Source: Planctomycetota bacterium
GTDB taxonomy: Bacteria > Planctomycetota > Phycisphaerae > UBA1845 > UTPLA1
Assembly: GCA_016235815.1 (NCBI GenBank)
Contig: JACRIM010000010.1
Span: 46,321-110,320, forward strand
Length of the DNA stretch: 64,000 nucleotides
Direction: 5' to 3'
Under the pieces are notes generated by a model. It was not told where the DNA came from, did no database searches, and saw nothing but the letters and a program-made list of their open reading frames with translations. Positions 7,758-16,233 of the stretch are shown here, piece after piece; the stretch's first letter is position 1; each line of letters begins with the position of its first letter. The translations under genes were made by a program, and so were the position numbers.

Positions 7758-9431
7758 ATGTCGAAGAGTCGAGAGTTTCTAATCCTCGAAGCATTCCCGG
7801 ATGAGCTTCGCCTGGCAACCGCCCGTGAGTCGCAGGGCGTTGTCACGGTTTCTCATTTGTCATCGTTCTGGTGCCGCTCGAAGTCGGACGACACCTCGGC
7901 CCTCTGTGACCAGACGACGCTTGACGCCCTGGTCGCGTATGTCGAAGAACGCGGCTGGGCTGGAAAGAGTCTGATCTGTCTCGTCGGCGGCCCCGGCGTT
8001 TCCTGCCAGCATTACGATCTGCCCCCGCTCAAGGGACCGGCCCTTCGACAGGCCGCGCTTCTGAAACTCAAGCAGCAGCTTCACTTCGAAGTCACCGACG
8101 CCGTTGTGGCCATCGACGCCGTATCGCGCGCCGAAGGCGTGACCGGCAATCAACAGCGCGTGAATGCCACCGCAATTCAGAAAGATATTGCACAGGCTGC
8201 CATTGCCCTCGCCGGCGCCGCGCGATTGAAGCTCATGGTCCTCAGCGCAGCTCCGGCTGCCTGTGCCAGGCTCGCCGCCGACCGACATTCCGACGCGGGA
8301 TCCTGCCGGGCCATTCTCTCGGTGGACGAAAGCTCCAGCACTTTGGTGGTCCTGAATGGCGCCACGCCGTTTGTTACGACGGAGTTGCCGTTCGGGGCAA
8401 ACGACCTCACCACCGCGCTGATGCGTCCAATCATCAATGGCGAAAATGTCATTCAACTTGATGAGACGGCGGCTCGCGCGCTTCGAAATGAAATCGGTAT
8501 TCCCGCACCGCAGCAGGATGTCGTTTCCCTGCAAGTGCGCGGCGATAAGCTTCTGCCGCTCATGGAGCCGGTGCTGCAAAAGCTCTCGAAGAACCTCACA
8601 CAGTGGTTGGCATTCGCCGGTACTTGCTCGGGCGGAGGCGCCATTTCCTCCGTCATCCTCACGGGTGCGAAAGGCACGATCAACGGCCTCGCTCCGTCCT
8701 TGGGCTCGCGAACCGGCATTGCCGTGACGTCGGCTCGATCGCTTGACGGCATGGTGTCCTTGGGCGATGGAATGGAAAACGTCGAGCCGGAATCGCTCGG
8801 GCTAATCGTTGCGGCCATCCGTTGGGGGCGGACACTTCCCGATCTGATTCCTGACGACACAAAACGAGCCGTGCGTGCGGCGCGAATACGCAAGTACATT
8901 ACGTACGCAGGTCCCGTTGCCGCCGTCATCATGCTGAGTCTCGGCGTGGTGTTTGATCGCACTGGAAAATCACTCGCAGGCGAAATCGATGCCAACTCGC
9001 AGCACCTTGCAGCCGCGCAGGAAATCCTGACGAAACGGACCCAGCTCGCCGCCGACGCGCAGGTCACCAAGAAACTGATGGCCCAGGTTGAATCGTTTCT
9101 GGCGGATTCGCCTTCGTGGACCGGCGTCTTCAAGGAACTCTCGTATCGGCTCCCGTCGCAATTGCGGGCGCTGGATTACTCCTGCCGGATCAATGGTCGC
9201 AAGACGACGCTCGTCGTAAAGGCCGGTGTCCATCTTCAGGGCACCCCGCACACGTTTGATGATCTTGTTACCCAAACGCTCAACTCGCTCGAACGCGGCG
9301 GCATCTTCCAGCGCGTGGAGGTCTCGGTCGACCGATCTCCACAAACCGAAGATCCCGGCGCCGACGGCATACTCAGCATCGAGTTGGTCTTGACCCGTGC
9401 GTCCCGGCTTCCGGTGGAGGCTGCAAAGTGA
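7758..9431 (+). CDS. PilM-PilN-like fusion (GspL-like) assembly protein
   Basis: A 557-residue protein joining two normally separate pilus parts. Residues 1 to about 375 form an actin-fold PilM/GspL-like domain (MSKSREFLILEAFPDELRLA at the start; AILSVDESSSTLVVLNG as the phosphate-binding strand). A membrane segment, YITYAGPVAAVIMLSLGVV, is followed by a periplasmic coiled coil and a ferredoxin-like PilN domain ending SIELVLTRAS. The architecture equals GspL with an extra-long cytoplasmic part. ATG 7758 with GGAG upstream is preferred to a TTG at 7737. The gene overlaps the PilO-like gene by four bases. Confidence 0.8.
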   Translation: MSKSREFLILEAFPDELRLATARESQGVVTVSHLSSFWCRSKSDDTSALCDQTTLDALVAYVEERGWAGKSLICLVGGPGVSCQHYDLPPLKGPALRQAALLKLKQQLHFEVTDAVVAIDAVSRAEGVTGNQQRVNATAIQKDIAQAAIALAGAARLKLMVLSAAPAACARLAADRHSDAGSCRAILSVDESSSTLVVLNGATPFVTTELPFGANDLTTALMRPIINGENVIQLDETAARALRNEIGIPAPQQDVVSLQVRGDKLLPLMEPVLQKLSKNLTQWLAFAGTCSGGGAISSVILTGAKGTINGLAPSLGSRTGIAVTSARSLDGMVSLGDGMENVEPESLGLIVAAIRWGRTLPDLIPDDTKRAVRAARIRKYITYAGPVAAVIMLSLGVVFDRTGKSLAGEIDANSQHLAAAQEILTKRTQLAADAQVTKKLMAQVESFLADSPSWTGVFKELSYRLPSQLRALDYSCRINGRKTTLVVKAGVHLQGTPHTFDDLVTQTLNSLERGGIFQRVEVSVDRSPQTEDPGADGILSIELVLTRASRLPVEAAK

Positions 9432-10018
9432 ACTCCTTACGAACGAAAATTCGAATGTGGGCGCCGCCGGTTGCTGTGATTGGCGCCGTCCTCGCTTCCG
9501 CAAACTATGGCTTCTCCAAGCGCGGAATCGCGGCCGAGCGTGTGCAGGAACTCAAGCAGATTGGGTCGCGCCTGAGTCAGGCCTCCGAACTAATAACGCT
9601 TGGCACCGTCCGCCCTGAAACACTGGCGGAAATCAAATCGCTCCGCCAGGACGTCGAACTCCGCATGAGCGAGTCGGCCAAGCCCGGTGTCGTTCAGGGT
9701 CAACTGGTTGCATCGGCTCGCTCAACCGGCCTCGAACTGCGCGAAGTGCGCCCCATGACTGAACATTCCGGCCCGCAAACTTCCAGCGCCGCGGTCTTTC
9801 CGGCATATCGAGTGACTGTTGAGGGGTCGTACCGGCAGATCGCTGAATTCATGCAGGCCTGCAAGGTTCAACGTGTTCCAGCCCGGGTTGCATCGTTCCA
9901 GATTGCACCGGCGGTCGACATGCAGGGTAAGCCAAAGGGACGGTTGAAGGCCGATTTGGTCATGGAGTCCTTCTTGCCCAAGCCCACGACACAAACAAAT
10001 GCGACGGGGTCAAAATGA
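9428..10018 (+). CDS. PilO/GspM-like alignment protein
   Basis: A 196-residue bitopic protein: one N-terminal membrane segment (about 10-27, APPVAVIGAVLASANYGF), a coiled-coil stretch (ERVQELKQIGSRLSQASEL), then a ferredoxin-like domain including VTVEGSYRQIAEFMQAC, the strand-helix typical of PilO. GTG start overlaps the stop of the PilM-PilN fusion (GTGA), and the gene's own end overlaps the next by four bases, so translation is coupled. It should pair with the PilN-like half of its neighbour in the inner-membrane alignment complex. Confidence 0.78.
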   Translation: MNSLRTKIRMWAPPVAVIGAVLASANYGFSKRGIAAERVQELKQIGSRLSQASELITLGTVRPETLAEIKSLRQDVELRMSESAKPGVVQGQLVASARSTGLELREVRPMTEHSGPQTSSAAVFPAYRVTVEGSYRQIAEFMQACKVQRVPARVASFQIAPAVDMQGKPKGRLKADLVMESFLPKPTTQTNATGSK

Positions 10019-10563
10019 CCAGGCCAACCAGGAAACAACTCACGATCATCGCGCTTGGCATCGCCTTTGTAGGCTGGCGCGCATCCGGCATGGTGCAGAA
10101 ATACTTCCCGGCGGCCACCATCGCCGAATCACCCTCAGTGGATAAGCCCGACGAGACTGTGACAGCGGTTGGAGCGTGCGCGGACCCAACCCCGGAGCCG
10201 ATCTCGGAGGCAGTTGTGGAGGCGCAGCGCGCGATCGAAGCGCGTTCATGGGGGCGAGACCCGTTTGATCCTGCACCGTTCATGGAGAAACCACAGGCGG
10301 TAACGACGAATGCAGACACCGCGTCTGAGAAACCTGCCCCGCCGGCGCCAACCGTCAAGTTCAATGGCGTGTCGCGCAAGGGAGCGCGGTGGCTGGCGGC
10401 CGTCGATGGTTCCATTGTTGGGGTGGGGGATGTCCTTCAGGGCAAGTATCGCGTAGCTGCCATTACGAACAATTCGCTCACGCTGGTAAGTGATGGGTGG
10501 ATGTTTCATTACGACTTGGGAGAAAAGGTCGCCCAGGTTCGACCATGGACGGTGAACCCATGA
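10015..10563 (+). CDS. PilP-like / GspC-like pilus assembly protein
   Basis: A 182-residue protein with an N-terminal membrane anchor (QLTIIALGIAFVGW), a disordered acidic/proline linker, the phrase WGRDPFDP typical of PilP and GspB/C linkers, and a small beta domain (VSRKGARWLAAVDGSIVGVGD... LVSDGWMFHYDL) like the HR/PilP domain that touches the secretin. Start and end both overlap neighbouring genes in ATGA fashion. Order M-N-O-P-secretin is the classical pilMNOPQ order, which supports the assignment more than sequence similarity does. Confidence 0.7.
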   Translation: MTRPTRKQLTIIALGIAFVGWRASGMVQKYFPAATIAESPSVDKPDETVTAVGACADPTPEPISEAVVEAQRAIEARSWGRDPFDPAPFMEKPQAVTTNADTASEKPAPPAPTVKFNGVSRKGARWLAAVDGSIVGVGDVLQGKYRVAAITNNSLTLVSDGWMFHYDLGEKVAQVRPWTVNP

Positions 10564-12539
10564 TGCGTTGGAAGAGAGATATCATGCTTGCATTAACACT
10601 ACTCGCATTAATTGGTTGGTCCGGTTTCGCGGATGAGCCGGACAAGTCCGGCCCGAACGACAAGCGGACCATCTCGTTAAACATCAAGAAGGGCGAAATC
10701 GGCGACGCCCTGCGCCTGGTCGCCGAGCAGGGTGGTTTGAACCTTGTCATCGGCCCCGAGGTAAAGGGCGAAGTGTCGGTGTACCTCACCGAGGCGACGC
10801 TTGAAACCGCGCTGAAAGCGATCGCCCAGAACAACGGGTTCGCCTACAGCATGAACGATACCGTCATTTCCGTCGCCAAGGCGTCGGATAAGACCGGTCC
10901 CGAAGTCACCCCGCCCGTCATTACCAGGATTTTCACCCTCCGCTCGCAAGACGCCGAGCGCGTCAAAGACGCGCTGGAATTCGCACTCTCCAAGTGGGGA
11001 AAAATGAAGGTTCTGAACCAGAACAGCCAGGGCGGTTATGGCGTTCAACGATTGAGCAGTCTTGGCGGCGACCTGAACGGCAGCGGTTCGTCGGGTGGCG
11101 GCGCCTCCGGCGGTTCGTTTAATAACAACGGCAGAAGCAGCGGATTTGGCGGCGCCAGCGGTCTCTCGGGCGGTCCTGCTCAACAGCAGCAGCCCATGAC
11201 GCAGGATAGCGCCCGCAACGCCCGAACGCTTGTCGTGACAGACCTTCCCGAAAACCTCGAACTCATCTCCGGCCTCATTGCCGATCTGGATCGACTCCCG
11301 CCGCAGGTGTTGATTGAAGCACGCATCGTTGAAATGAGCACCGATCTCCAGCGCCGCCTCGGCATCGACTGGAACATCAGCGCCCTCGCCAACGGCCCCG
11401 TGCTCAATCATGGATGGCCGCTGCGAAACAGCGCCGGCTTCGCGTCCGGCTCGCAGATTCAGCGAACCTTTACCGGAGCACCGTATCAGACCGCCGGCCT
11501 CGCGCTCGGCACGGTGGATTTCTCGCAGTTCACCGCCCTCGTGCAGGCCAATCAGAGCGACACGGCCATCCGTCTCCTCGCGAACCCGCGCCTGCTTGTG
11601 TACAACAATCACAGCGCGAGCATCCTCGTCGGTGAGCGATACCCGATTCTGCAGGCCAACATCTCCAACTTCGGTACCGCCACCGAATCGTTGCAGACGT
11701 ACATCCCCGTCGGCGTGCAGCTTGAAGTCACGCCCACCATCATGATGGATGGCGCGATCTCCCTGCTGGTCCACCCCGCGACCAGTGCCCTCGGCGATGA
11801 CGTCGTCGGCACCACCGGCCTTCACGTCGCCCGCATTCGCACCCGCGAACTCGATACCCGCGTCATCATGCAGGATGGCCAGACCATCGTCCTCGGCGGA
11901 CTCATCAGCGACCGCAAGACGCACCAAGCCAACAAGGTTCCGGGCCTTGGCGATGTGCCGGTGCTCGACTGGGTCTTCCGACAGGAAAGCCCGCGCTCCG
12001 AACGCGTGGACCTGCTGATCTTCCTGACCGCCCACGTGGAGAACGCCACGCAGGTCACCGAGCGGGATCAAAAGGTCTACGACATGTACAAGCCGCACTT
12101 CAAACACGTCGAGCGGCTGCAGGATGTACCGCTGCACTTCGAGATTCCGACGGAGTACGAGCCGCCCAAGCCCATGTTCACCGATCCGCCCGCGTCGCAC
12201 GATGGCGACGAGGAAATGAGTGAATCAACCGACGAGGATGCATCGCCCGCCAAGAATGAAGCGAGCCAGCCCGCCAAGACCGGCTCCATGAAACGTCCGC
12301 CCGTCATTCGCGAAGAGACGAGCAAGACCAAGCCCGTCGCGAACGCGGAGTCCGAAACCGACTCCCGCGCAGAAGTCGAAGAGGTCCCGGGCATGCCGGA
12401 CGATGAACCCGCCGCCAAGGGGTTGAACTACCCGGAGATGGAACCCGTTGGCCCGCCGGTGTCGGCGAATACGAATCCGTATCGTGTCTACGGTCCGCTC
12501 ATTTACGCGTTAACCGGCTCCGACCTCCTTGAAGAGTAA
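10560..12539 (+). CDS. Outer-membrane secretin (PilQ/GspD family)
   Basis: A 659-residue secretin forming the outer-membrane channel. A signal peptide (MLALTLLALIGWSGFA) is followed by an STN/N0 domain (SLNIKKGEIGDALRLVAEQG), a secretin N domain with a Gly/Ser/Gln-rich insertion (about residues 180-220), and the secretin core with LIEARIVEMS, NPRLLVYNN, VGVQLEVTPTI and GQTIVLGGLISD. A long acidic, Pro/Lys-rich C-terminal extension of about 150 residues follows the core. Start at ATG 10560 is chosen for the ATGA overlap with the previous stop and the signal peptide; ATG 10545 is an alternative. Confidence 0.92.
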   Translation: MMRWKRDIMLALTLLALIGWSGFADEPDKSGPNDKRTISLNIKKGEIGDALRLVAEQGGLNLVIGPEVKGEVSVYLTEATLETALKAIAQNNGFAYSMNDTVISVAKASDKTGPEVTPPVITRIFTLRSQDAERVKDALEFALSKWGKMKVLNQNSQGGYGVQRLSSLGGDLNGSGSSGGGASGGSFNNNGRSSGFGGASGLSGGPAQQQQPMTQDSARNARTLVVTDLPENLELISGLIADLDRLPPQVLIEARIVEMSTDLQRRLGIDWNISALANGPVLNHGWPLRNSAGFASGSQIQRTFTGAPYQTAGLALGTVDFSQFTALVQANQSDTAIRLLANPRLLVYNNHSASILVGERYPILQANISNFGTATESLQTYIPVGVQLEVTPTIMMDGAISLLVHPATSALGDDVVGTTGLHVARIRTRELDTRVIMQDGQTIVLGGLISDRKTHQANKVPGLGDVPVLDWVFRQESPRSERVDLLIFLTAHVENATQVTERDQKVYDMYKPHFKHVERLQDVPLHFEIPTEYEPPKPMFTDPPASHDGDEEMSESTDEDASPAKNEASQPAKTGSMKRPPVIREETSKTKPVANAESETDSRAEVEEVPGMPDDEPAAKGLNYPEMEPVGPPVSANTNPYRVYGPLIYALTGSDLLEE

Positions 12540-12565
12540 ACAATCTCGATGAATGGTGAGGAATG

Positions 12566-13093
12566 ATGATCTCCAAGAAATATTCACTGGCGTTTGCTGC
12601 ACTCGTCGCCCTTCCGCTTGTCGCGGGGTGCGGCTCGATGTTCAGGAAGGACAACTCCACGCCGGCCGCTCAATTGGACCCGGCCGATCAGAGAAAGCCG
12701 CTTTCGCCGCTTGAAGCGGAAGAGGCCTTTGCGCGGGCGCAGGGCGAAGCCGTGCAGTATGTGCAGGCGGGCCGCTACGGCCTGGCCATCGGCGCGTACG
12801 AAGCGGCCTTGCAAGTTCAACCCGATTCGACCGACGCCTTGTTTAACCTCGGCGCCTGTCACGAGGCGATCGGCGACCCGCTGCGAGCCATCAACTATTA
12901 CCGGCGAGTCCTGGCGGTGACGCCGGATGATCCGGATTGTTATCGCAATCTCGGCACCAGCTTTATCAAACTTTACCACCGGGAACAAAGCCCGGCGTGG
13001 AAGAAGATGGCCGAGGATTCGTGGCGCCGGTCGCTGCAACTGCAGCCGGATCAGCCCGAAGTGAAAGCGTTCCTCGCCTCCGTGGCGAAGTAG
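12566..13093 (+). CDS. TPR-repeat lipoprotein (possible pilotin-like)
   Basis: A 175-residue lipoprotein. The lipobox LPLVAGC follows a short signal peptide, so the mature protein starts at Cys and is membrane anchored. Two to three TPR units are visible (GRYGLAIGAYEAALQVQPDS, TDALFNLGACHEAIGD, PDCYRNLGTSFIKL). It follows the secretin by 26 bases in the same direction. By analogy with PilF/PilW-type TPR lipoproteins it may help the secretin assemble in the outer membrane; that is inference from position. ATG 12563 is an equally possible start. Confidence 0.75.
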   Translation: MISKKYSLAFAALVALPLVAGCGSMFRKDNSTPAAQLDPADQRKPLSPLEAEEAFARAQGEAVQYVQAGRYGLAIGAYEAALQVQPDSTDALFNLGACHEAIGDPLRAINYYRRVLAVTPDDPDCYRNLGTSFIKLYHREQSPAWKKMAEDSWRRSLQLQPDQPEVKAFLASVAK

Positions 13094-13126
13094 GATCGAT
13101 CACACCGGTCGACAGGGGCACCTGCC

Positions 13127-14059
13127 GTGCATTCACCCGCGCAGATCATCGAGGTGATTCGCAAGAATCCCCGCATCCCTGCGCCGTCGCAGACGGTCTT
13201 CAAGATTCTCTCCCTCACCCGCGACCCCTCATGCGACATGAACAAGGTCGCAGCGCTGATCGCCAGTGACGCGGGCTTGACGGCCCAGTTGCTTCGCGAG
13301 GTGAACAGCGCGCTCTACGCCGGCACCAAGGCGACCTCGTCCGTGGCGCAGGCCTGCGTGCGCATCGGCATGAAGCGCGTTCGCTCGGCCGTTATCAATC
13401 AGCATGTCGTCAGCGGCCTCGGCAAGAGCTGTCCGCCGGGCTTCGACGCGAATCGACACTTCCAGTCGGCCCTCGCCACCAGTGTGGCGGCGCACGACCT
13501 CTGCAAGGACATCTGCCCCGCGCAGGCCGACGACGCCGGAACGGCGGGCCTGCTCTGCGACTTCGGCATCGGCCTGTTGGCCTATGGCGTTCGGGAGGAC
13601 TACCAGCCAGTCCTCAATGAGTTGAAGAGGCAGCCCACCGCGCAGTTTCACACGCTGGAGCAGCGAATACTGAAGGTGACGCACTGCGAGGTCGGCGCCG
13701 CGGTGCTGACCGACTGGGGTTTGGATGCGCACATCATCGATGCCGTGCGGCACCATCATTGCGAGCCGTCCACTGCCGCCAGGCAGGACCTCGCGGTCTT
13801 CTCACGCATCATCACGGCCGCGGTCACACTGGCGCGCCTCGCGCTCGATGGGTCGGACATGGACGTGGTGACGACGCTGTTCGAACAAGTGGAGTCGATC
13901 ACCAAAAACGCCGATGCCGTGGTGTCGCGTTTGCTGGATTCGCTGGTCGGCCACCTGCAGGAGTCGGCGCGGATGCTGTCGGTGGAGATCGGCGAGACCA
14001 GCGACATGGAAGACAACTTGCAGAGCATCATGAACGATCTTCAGTCGATCGTTGGATGA
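13127..14059 (+). CDS. HDOD-domain regulatory protein
   Basis: A 310-residue cytoplasmic protein dominated by an HDOD domain (about 15-215): RIPAPSQTVFKILSL at the start, ALIASDAGLTAQLLREVNSA, and HCEVGAAVLTDWGLDAHIID near the end, the HDOD counterpart of an HD domain with partly kept histidines. The C-terminal third is helical and unassigned. HDOD proteins act in signalling, often with c-di-GMP, and are common beside motility genes. GTG start, 33 bases after the TPR lipoprotein; it appears to be the last gene of the pilus operon before a terminator. Confidence 0.85.
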   Translation: MHSPAQIIEVIRKNPRIPAPSQTVFKILSLTRDPSCDMNKVAALIASDAGLTAQLLREVNSALYAGTKATSSVAQACVRIGMKRVRSAVINQHVVSGLGKSCPPGFDANRHFQSALATSVAAHDLCKDICPAQADDAGTAGLLCDFGIGLLAYGVREDYQPVLNELKRQPTAQFHTLEQRILKVTHCEVGAAVLTDWGLDAHIIDAVRHHHCEPSTAARQDLAVFSRIITAAVTLARLALDGSDMDVVTTLFEQVESITKNADAVVSRLLDSLVGHLQESARMLSVEIGETSDMEDNLQSIMNDLQSIVG

Positions 14060-14097
14060 GCGGTGCTTTCCGTCAGGGGATTTTTTTCAGCGCAAGT

Positions 14098-14130
14098 AAA
14101 AGGCCCCGCCAATTTCATGGCGAGGCCTTT
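14098..14130. terminator. Bidirectional terminator between HDOD and bactofilin genes
   Basis: The hairpin AAAAGGCCCCGCC...GGCGAGGCCTTT has A-rich and T-rich flanks on both sides. It lies between the convergent plus-strand HDOD gene and minus-strand bactofilin gene, so it can stop transcription from both sides. Confidence 0.8.
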
Positions 14131-14152
14131 GCATTTTCTTGATTCACATCGA

Positions 14153-14635
14153 TCAGCCCGGAACGCGAATCTCGGTCGGGCGCGGGCGCGGGGCCGCGGG
14201 GGCCATGGGCTGCGCCGGGCGCATGCCTTCGGGGGCCACCGGGGATGGGCTGCTCATGGAGATCTCCGAACCCGGCGATCGGCGGGCGGGCTGCTCGGCG
14301 GCACCCTGACCGACGACGACGTTGCCGACGAAGATGGCTCCATCGGCGATCTCCAGTCGCGTGGTGCGCAGGTCGCCTTCCATCTTGGCCGTGGCCAGAA
14401 GGTGGAGCTTCTCGCTCACGAACAGGTTGCCCTTGCACTCGCCCTCGACGCGGACGTTGGCCGCCTCGACATTGGCCTGCACGCGGGACCCTTCCGCGAT
14501 GTGCAGGGTACCCTTTGATTTGATGTGCCCGTCGAAGCCGCCCTCGATTCGGACGCCTTTTTCGAAGGACAGTTCCCCCTTGAATTTCGCATCGGCCCCG
14601 ATGACGGTCGGGAATTCGCCGGTTGCTTCCGCCAT
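14153..14635 (-). CDS. Bactofilin family protein
   Basis: A 160-residue bactofilin, a cytoskeletal protein that polymerises into a beta-helix. The core repeats typical strands: TVIGADAKFKGELSFEKGVR, IEGGFDGHIKSKGTLHIAEG, VEAANVRVEGECKGNLFVSE, and TRLEIADGAIFVGNV. The C-terminal tail is Pro/Ala/Met-rich and disordered. Start ATG 14635 is fixed by GGGAGGAG 7 bases upstream. A TATACT -10 element lies further upstream. It stands alone, so its cellular role (shape, polarity or stalk) is open. Confidence 0.9.
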   Translation of the reverse strand: MAEATGEFPTVIGADAKFKGELSFEKGVRIEGGFDGHIKSKGTLHIAEGSRVQANVEAANVRVEGECKGNLFVSEKLHLLATAKMEGDLRTTRLEIADGAIFVGNVVVGQGAAEQPARRSPGSEISMSSPSPVAPEGMRPAQPMAPAAPRPRPTEIRVPG

Positions 14636-14718
14636 GACAATCTCCTCCCAGCGCCCAATTGGGGCGCCTTTACGCTTAGAACGATGCCAGTATGAATCCC
14701 TCCCTGGAAAGTCGAGCC

Positions 14719-14724
14719 AGTATA
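14719..14724 (-). promoter_or_regulatory. Candidate -10 element for the bactofilin gene
   Basis: On the minus strand the sequence GCTATACTGG contains TATACT, about 85 bases upstream of the bactofilin start. The same GCTATACTGG core occurs at 18666 and, on the minus strand, at 29366-29375. No convincing -35 box is seen. Confidence 0.45.
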
Positions 14725-14848
14725 GCGGGACGGGGGGGCGGGAGCGAGGGGATGGGAAAGGCAAAATGTCGAATAGCGAATGATGAACGTGGAAGGGGTC
14801 GCTGCGCGACGGCTGGATGTAAAAAAACTGGGACAAACTGGGAAAAAG

Positions 14849-14937
14849 TGGGACGGGAGCGGGGAGCGGGGAGCAGGGAACAGGGACCGGGGATCGGGGG
14901 ACAAGGGGATCGGGGGACAAGGGGATCGGGGGGCCGA
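14849..14937. repeat. G-rich imperfect tandem repeats
   Basis: Runs of GGGAGCGGGGAGCAGGGAACAGG-type units, then repeated GGGGATCGGGGGACAA units. Non-coding; first block of a 1.3 kb low-complexity region upstream of the bactofilin gene. Related G-rich units recur at 15355-15415, 42232-42268 and inside valS at 63021-63050. Confidence 0.8.
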
Positions 14938-14950
14938 GGGTATATAGTTG

Positions 14951-15071
14951 GAGCGACGGAGCGACGGAGCCACGAAGCCACGAAGCCACGAAGCCACGTA
15001 GCCACGTAGCCACGGAGCGACGGAGCCACGAAGCGACGGAGCCACGAAGCCACGTAGCCACGAAGCGACGC
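14951..15071. repeat. 8-bp tandem repeat array (GCCACGAA type)
   Basis: About 15 imperfect copies of an 8-mer, GCCACGAA with variants GCCACGTA, GCGACGGA and GCCACGGA. Because 8 is not a multiple of three, the array reads as a fake repetitive peptide in all frames on the opposite strand. Confidence 0.85.
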
Positions 15072-15127
15072 AGGGGAGGGTGGGGGCGCTTTGCGACGAT
15101 GGATGCGCAAAAAAAAGTACCCCCCGC

Positions 15128-15206
15128 AAAATAGTGCAAAAGCCCGCAAAAGGCCGCAAAAGGCCGCAAATAAGTCTTGAGTCCTGAGTCCTGAGTCCTG
15201 AGGCTT
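15128..15206. repeat. Short tandem repeats (GCAAAAGGCC and GTCCTGA units)
   Basis: Four copies of a 10-mer like GCAAAAGGCC are followed by four copies of the 7-mer GTCCTGA. Non-coding, part of the same low-complexity block. Confidence 0.75.
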
Positions 15207-15304
15207 GAGGCGCGAGGGACTTGGAACCGCGGATTGTGCGGATTGGCGGAGGTTTTTTGAAAACAGCCGGCGTGCTTCCATGGGGGCGGTGGGGTTGAGT
15301 CGCA

Positions 15305-15455
15305 GAGCCACGGAGCCACGGAGCGACGAAGGGGATGATGAGGTGGCTTCGCAACGTGAAGCAGAGGGAACGGGGAACTGGGAAGAGGGAATGGGGAACA
15401 GGGAACTGGGAACAGTGGAAGGCACAGAGGCACGGAGGCACAAAGGCACGGAGGG
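15305..15455. repeat. Short tandem repeats (GGGAACTGG and GGCACGGA units)
   Basis: Units of the form GGGAAC(T/G)GG alternate with variants over about 60 bases, then GGCACGGA-type 8-mers. The GGGAACAGGG motif recurs inside the valS coding sequence at 63021-63050. Confidence 0.75.
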
Positions 15456-15697
15456 GACGACGCGGCGGCTGCGCAGCGATGCTTGCAAATAAATCTGAGT
15501 TGTTACAAAGGGGATTTGGGTTTTTTGTCCGACTATCGCGATGGGGCGGGCGCGAATGCGGATTGGGGTGGTGGGGGCGCGGGATGTCCGGGGTTCTCTC
15601 CATACGCCTATCAATCTTGCTCGGTGTTTCGCACGCGGCTGTGATTTGTTGTAGGTATTTGTTAGGTAAGGGGTTGGGGACGGAGACGGGCAAGAAA

Positions 15698-15999
15698 AGT
15701 CGAAACGTCGAAACGTCGAATGCCGAAAGCCGAAAACCGAAACGCCGAAAGCCGAAAGCCGAAACGCCGAATGCCGAATGCCGAAAGCCGAAAGCCGAAA
15801 GCCGAAAGGTGAAACGCCGAAAGCCGAAAGCCGAAAGGTGAAACGCCGAAAGCCGAAAGCCGAAAGGTGAAACGCCGAAAGCCGAATGCCGAAACGCCGA
15901 AACGCCGAAAGCCGAAAGCCGAAAGCCGAAAGGTGAAACGCCGAATGCCGAAACGCCGAAAGCCGAAACGCCGAAAGGTGAAGCGTCGAAAAGTCGAAA
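15698..15999. repeat. 7-8 bp tandem repeat array (GCCGAAA type)
   Basis: Roughly 300 bases of GCCGAAA, ACGCCGAAA, GCCGAATG and GGTGAAAC units. The opposite strand reads as a Phe/Arg/Leu/Ser-rich pseudo-peptide in long open frames; I regard these as non-coding. A short relative (GTCGAAAA units) lies between dxr and rseP at 42201-42235. Confidence 0.88.
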
Positions 16000-16116
16000 T
16001 GAGGCTGATGGGAGCATTCGCAGATTTCGCGGATCGGGACCGAGGGATCGAGGGGTTTCAGGGGCTGAGGGCAGGTAGGGGTCGCTGCGCGACGATGGGG
16101 AGTCGGTGGCCGTGCT

Positions 16117-16215
16117 CTACATGGTGGCGCGGGCGGAGGCCTGAGCGAGGGCCTTTTGGATTCGGGCGATGACGTGGCCTGGGGATTTGAGTCTATTGCC
16201 ATCAATTGCGGTCAT
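16117..16215 (-). CDS. Possible 32-residue small protein
   Basis: Starting 18 bases after the stop of the unknown gene upstream, ATG 16215 opens a 32-codon frame beginning MTAIDGNRLKSPGHVIARIQ and ending ASARATM. Composition is protein-like rather than repeat-like, but there is no clear ribosome site. It could be a small protein or the remnant of a longer gene. Confidence 0.2.
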   Translation of the reverse strand: MTAIDGNRLKSPGHVIARIQKALAQASARATM

Positions 16216-16233
16216 TAGTCTGCTGTAGTCGAA

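Noticed and set aside
10677..12200. 507-codon minus-strand frame
   Set aside because: It is antisense to the secretin gene, which has clear domains; it reflects high GC at third positions.
14416..16205. Long minus-strand reading frames of over 500 codons
   Set aside because: They are translations of the tandem repeats (Phe-Arg-Leu-Ser or Leu-Arg-Gly-Ser pseudo-peptides) and run through the bactofilin promoter; no ribosome site or protein-like composition.
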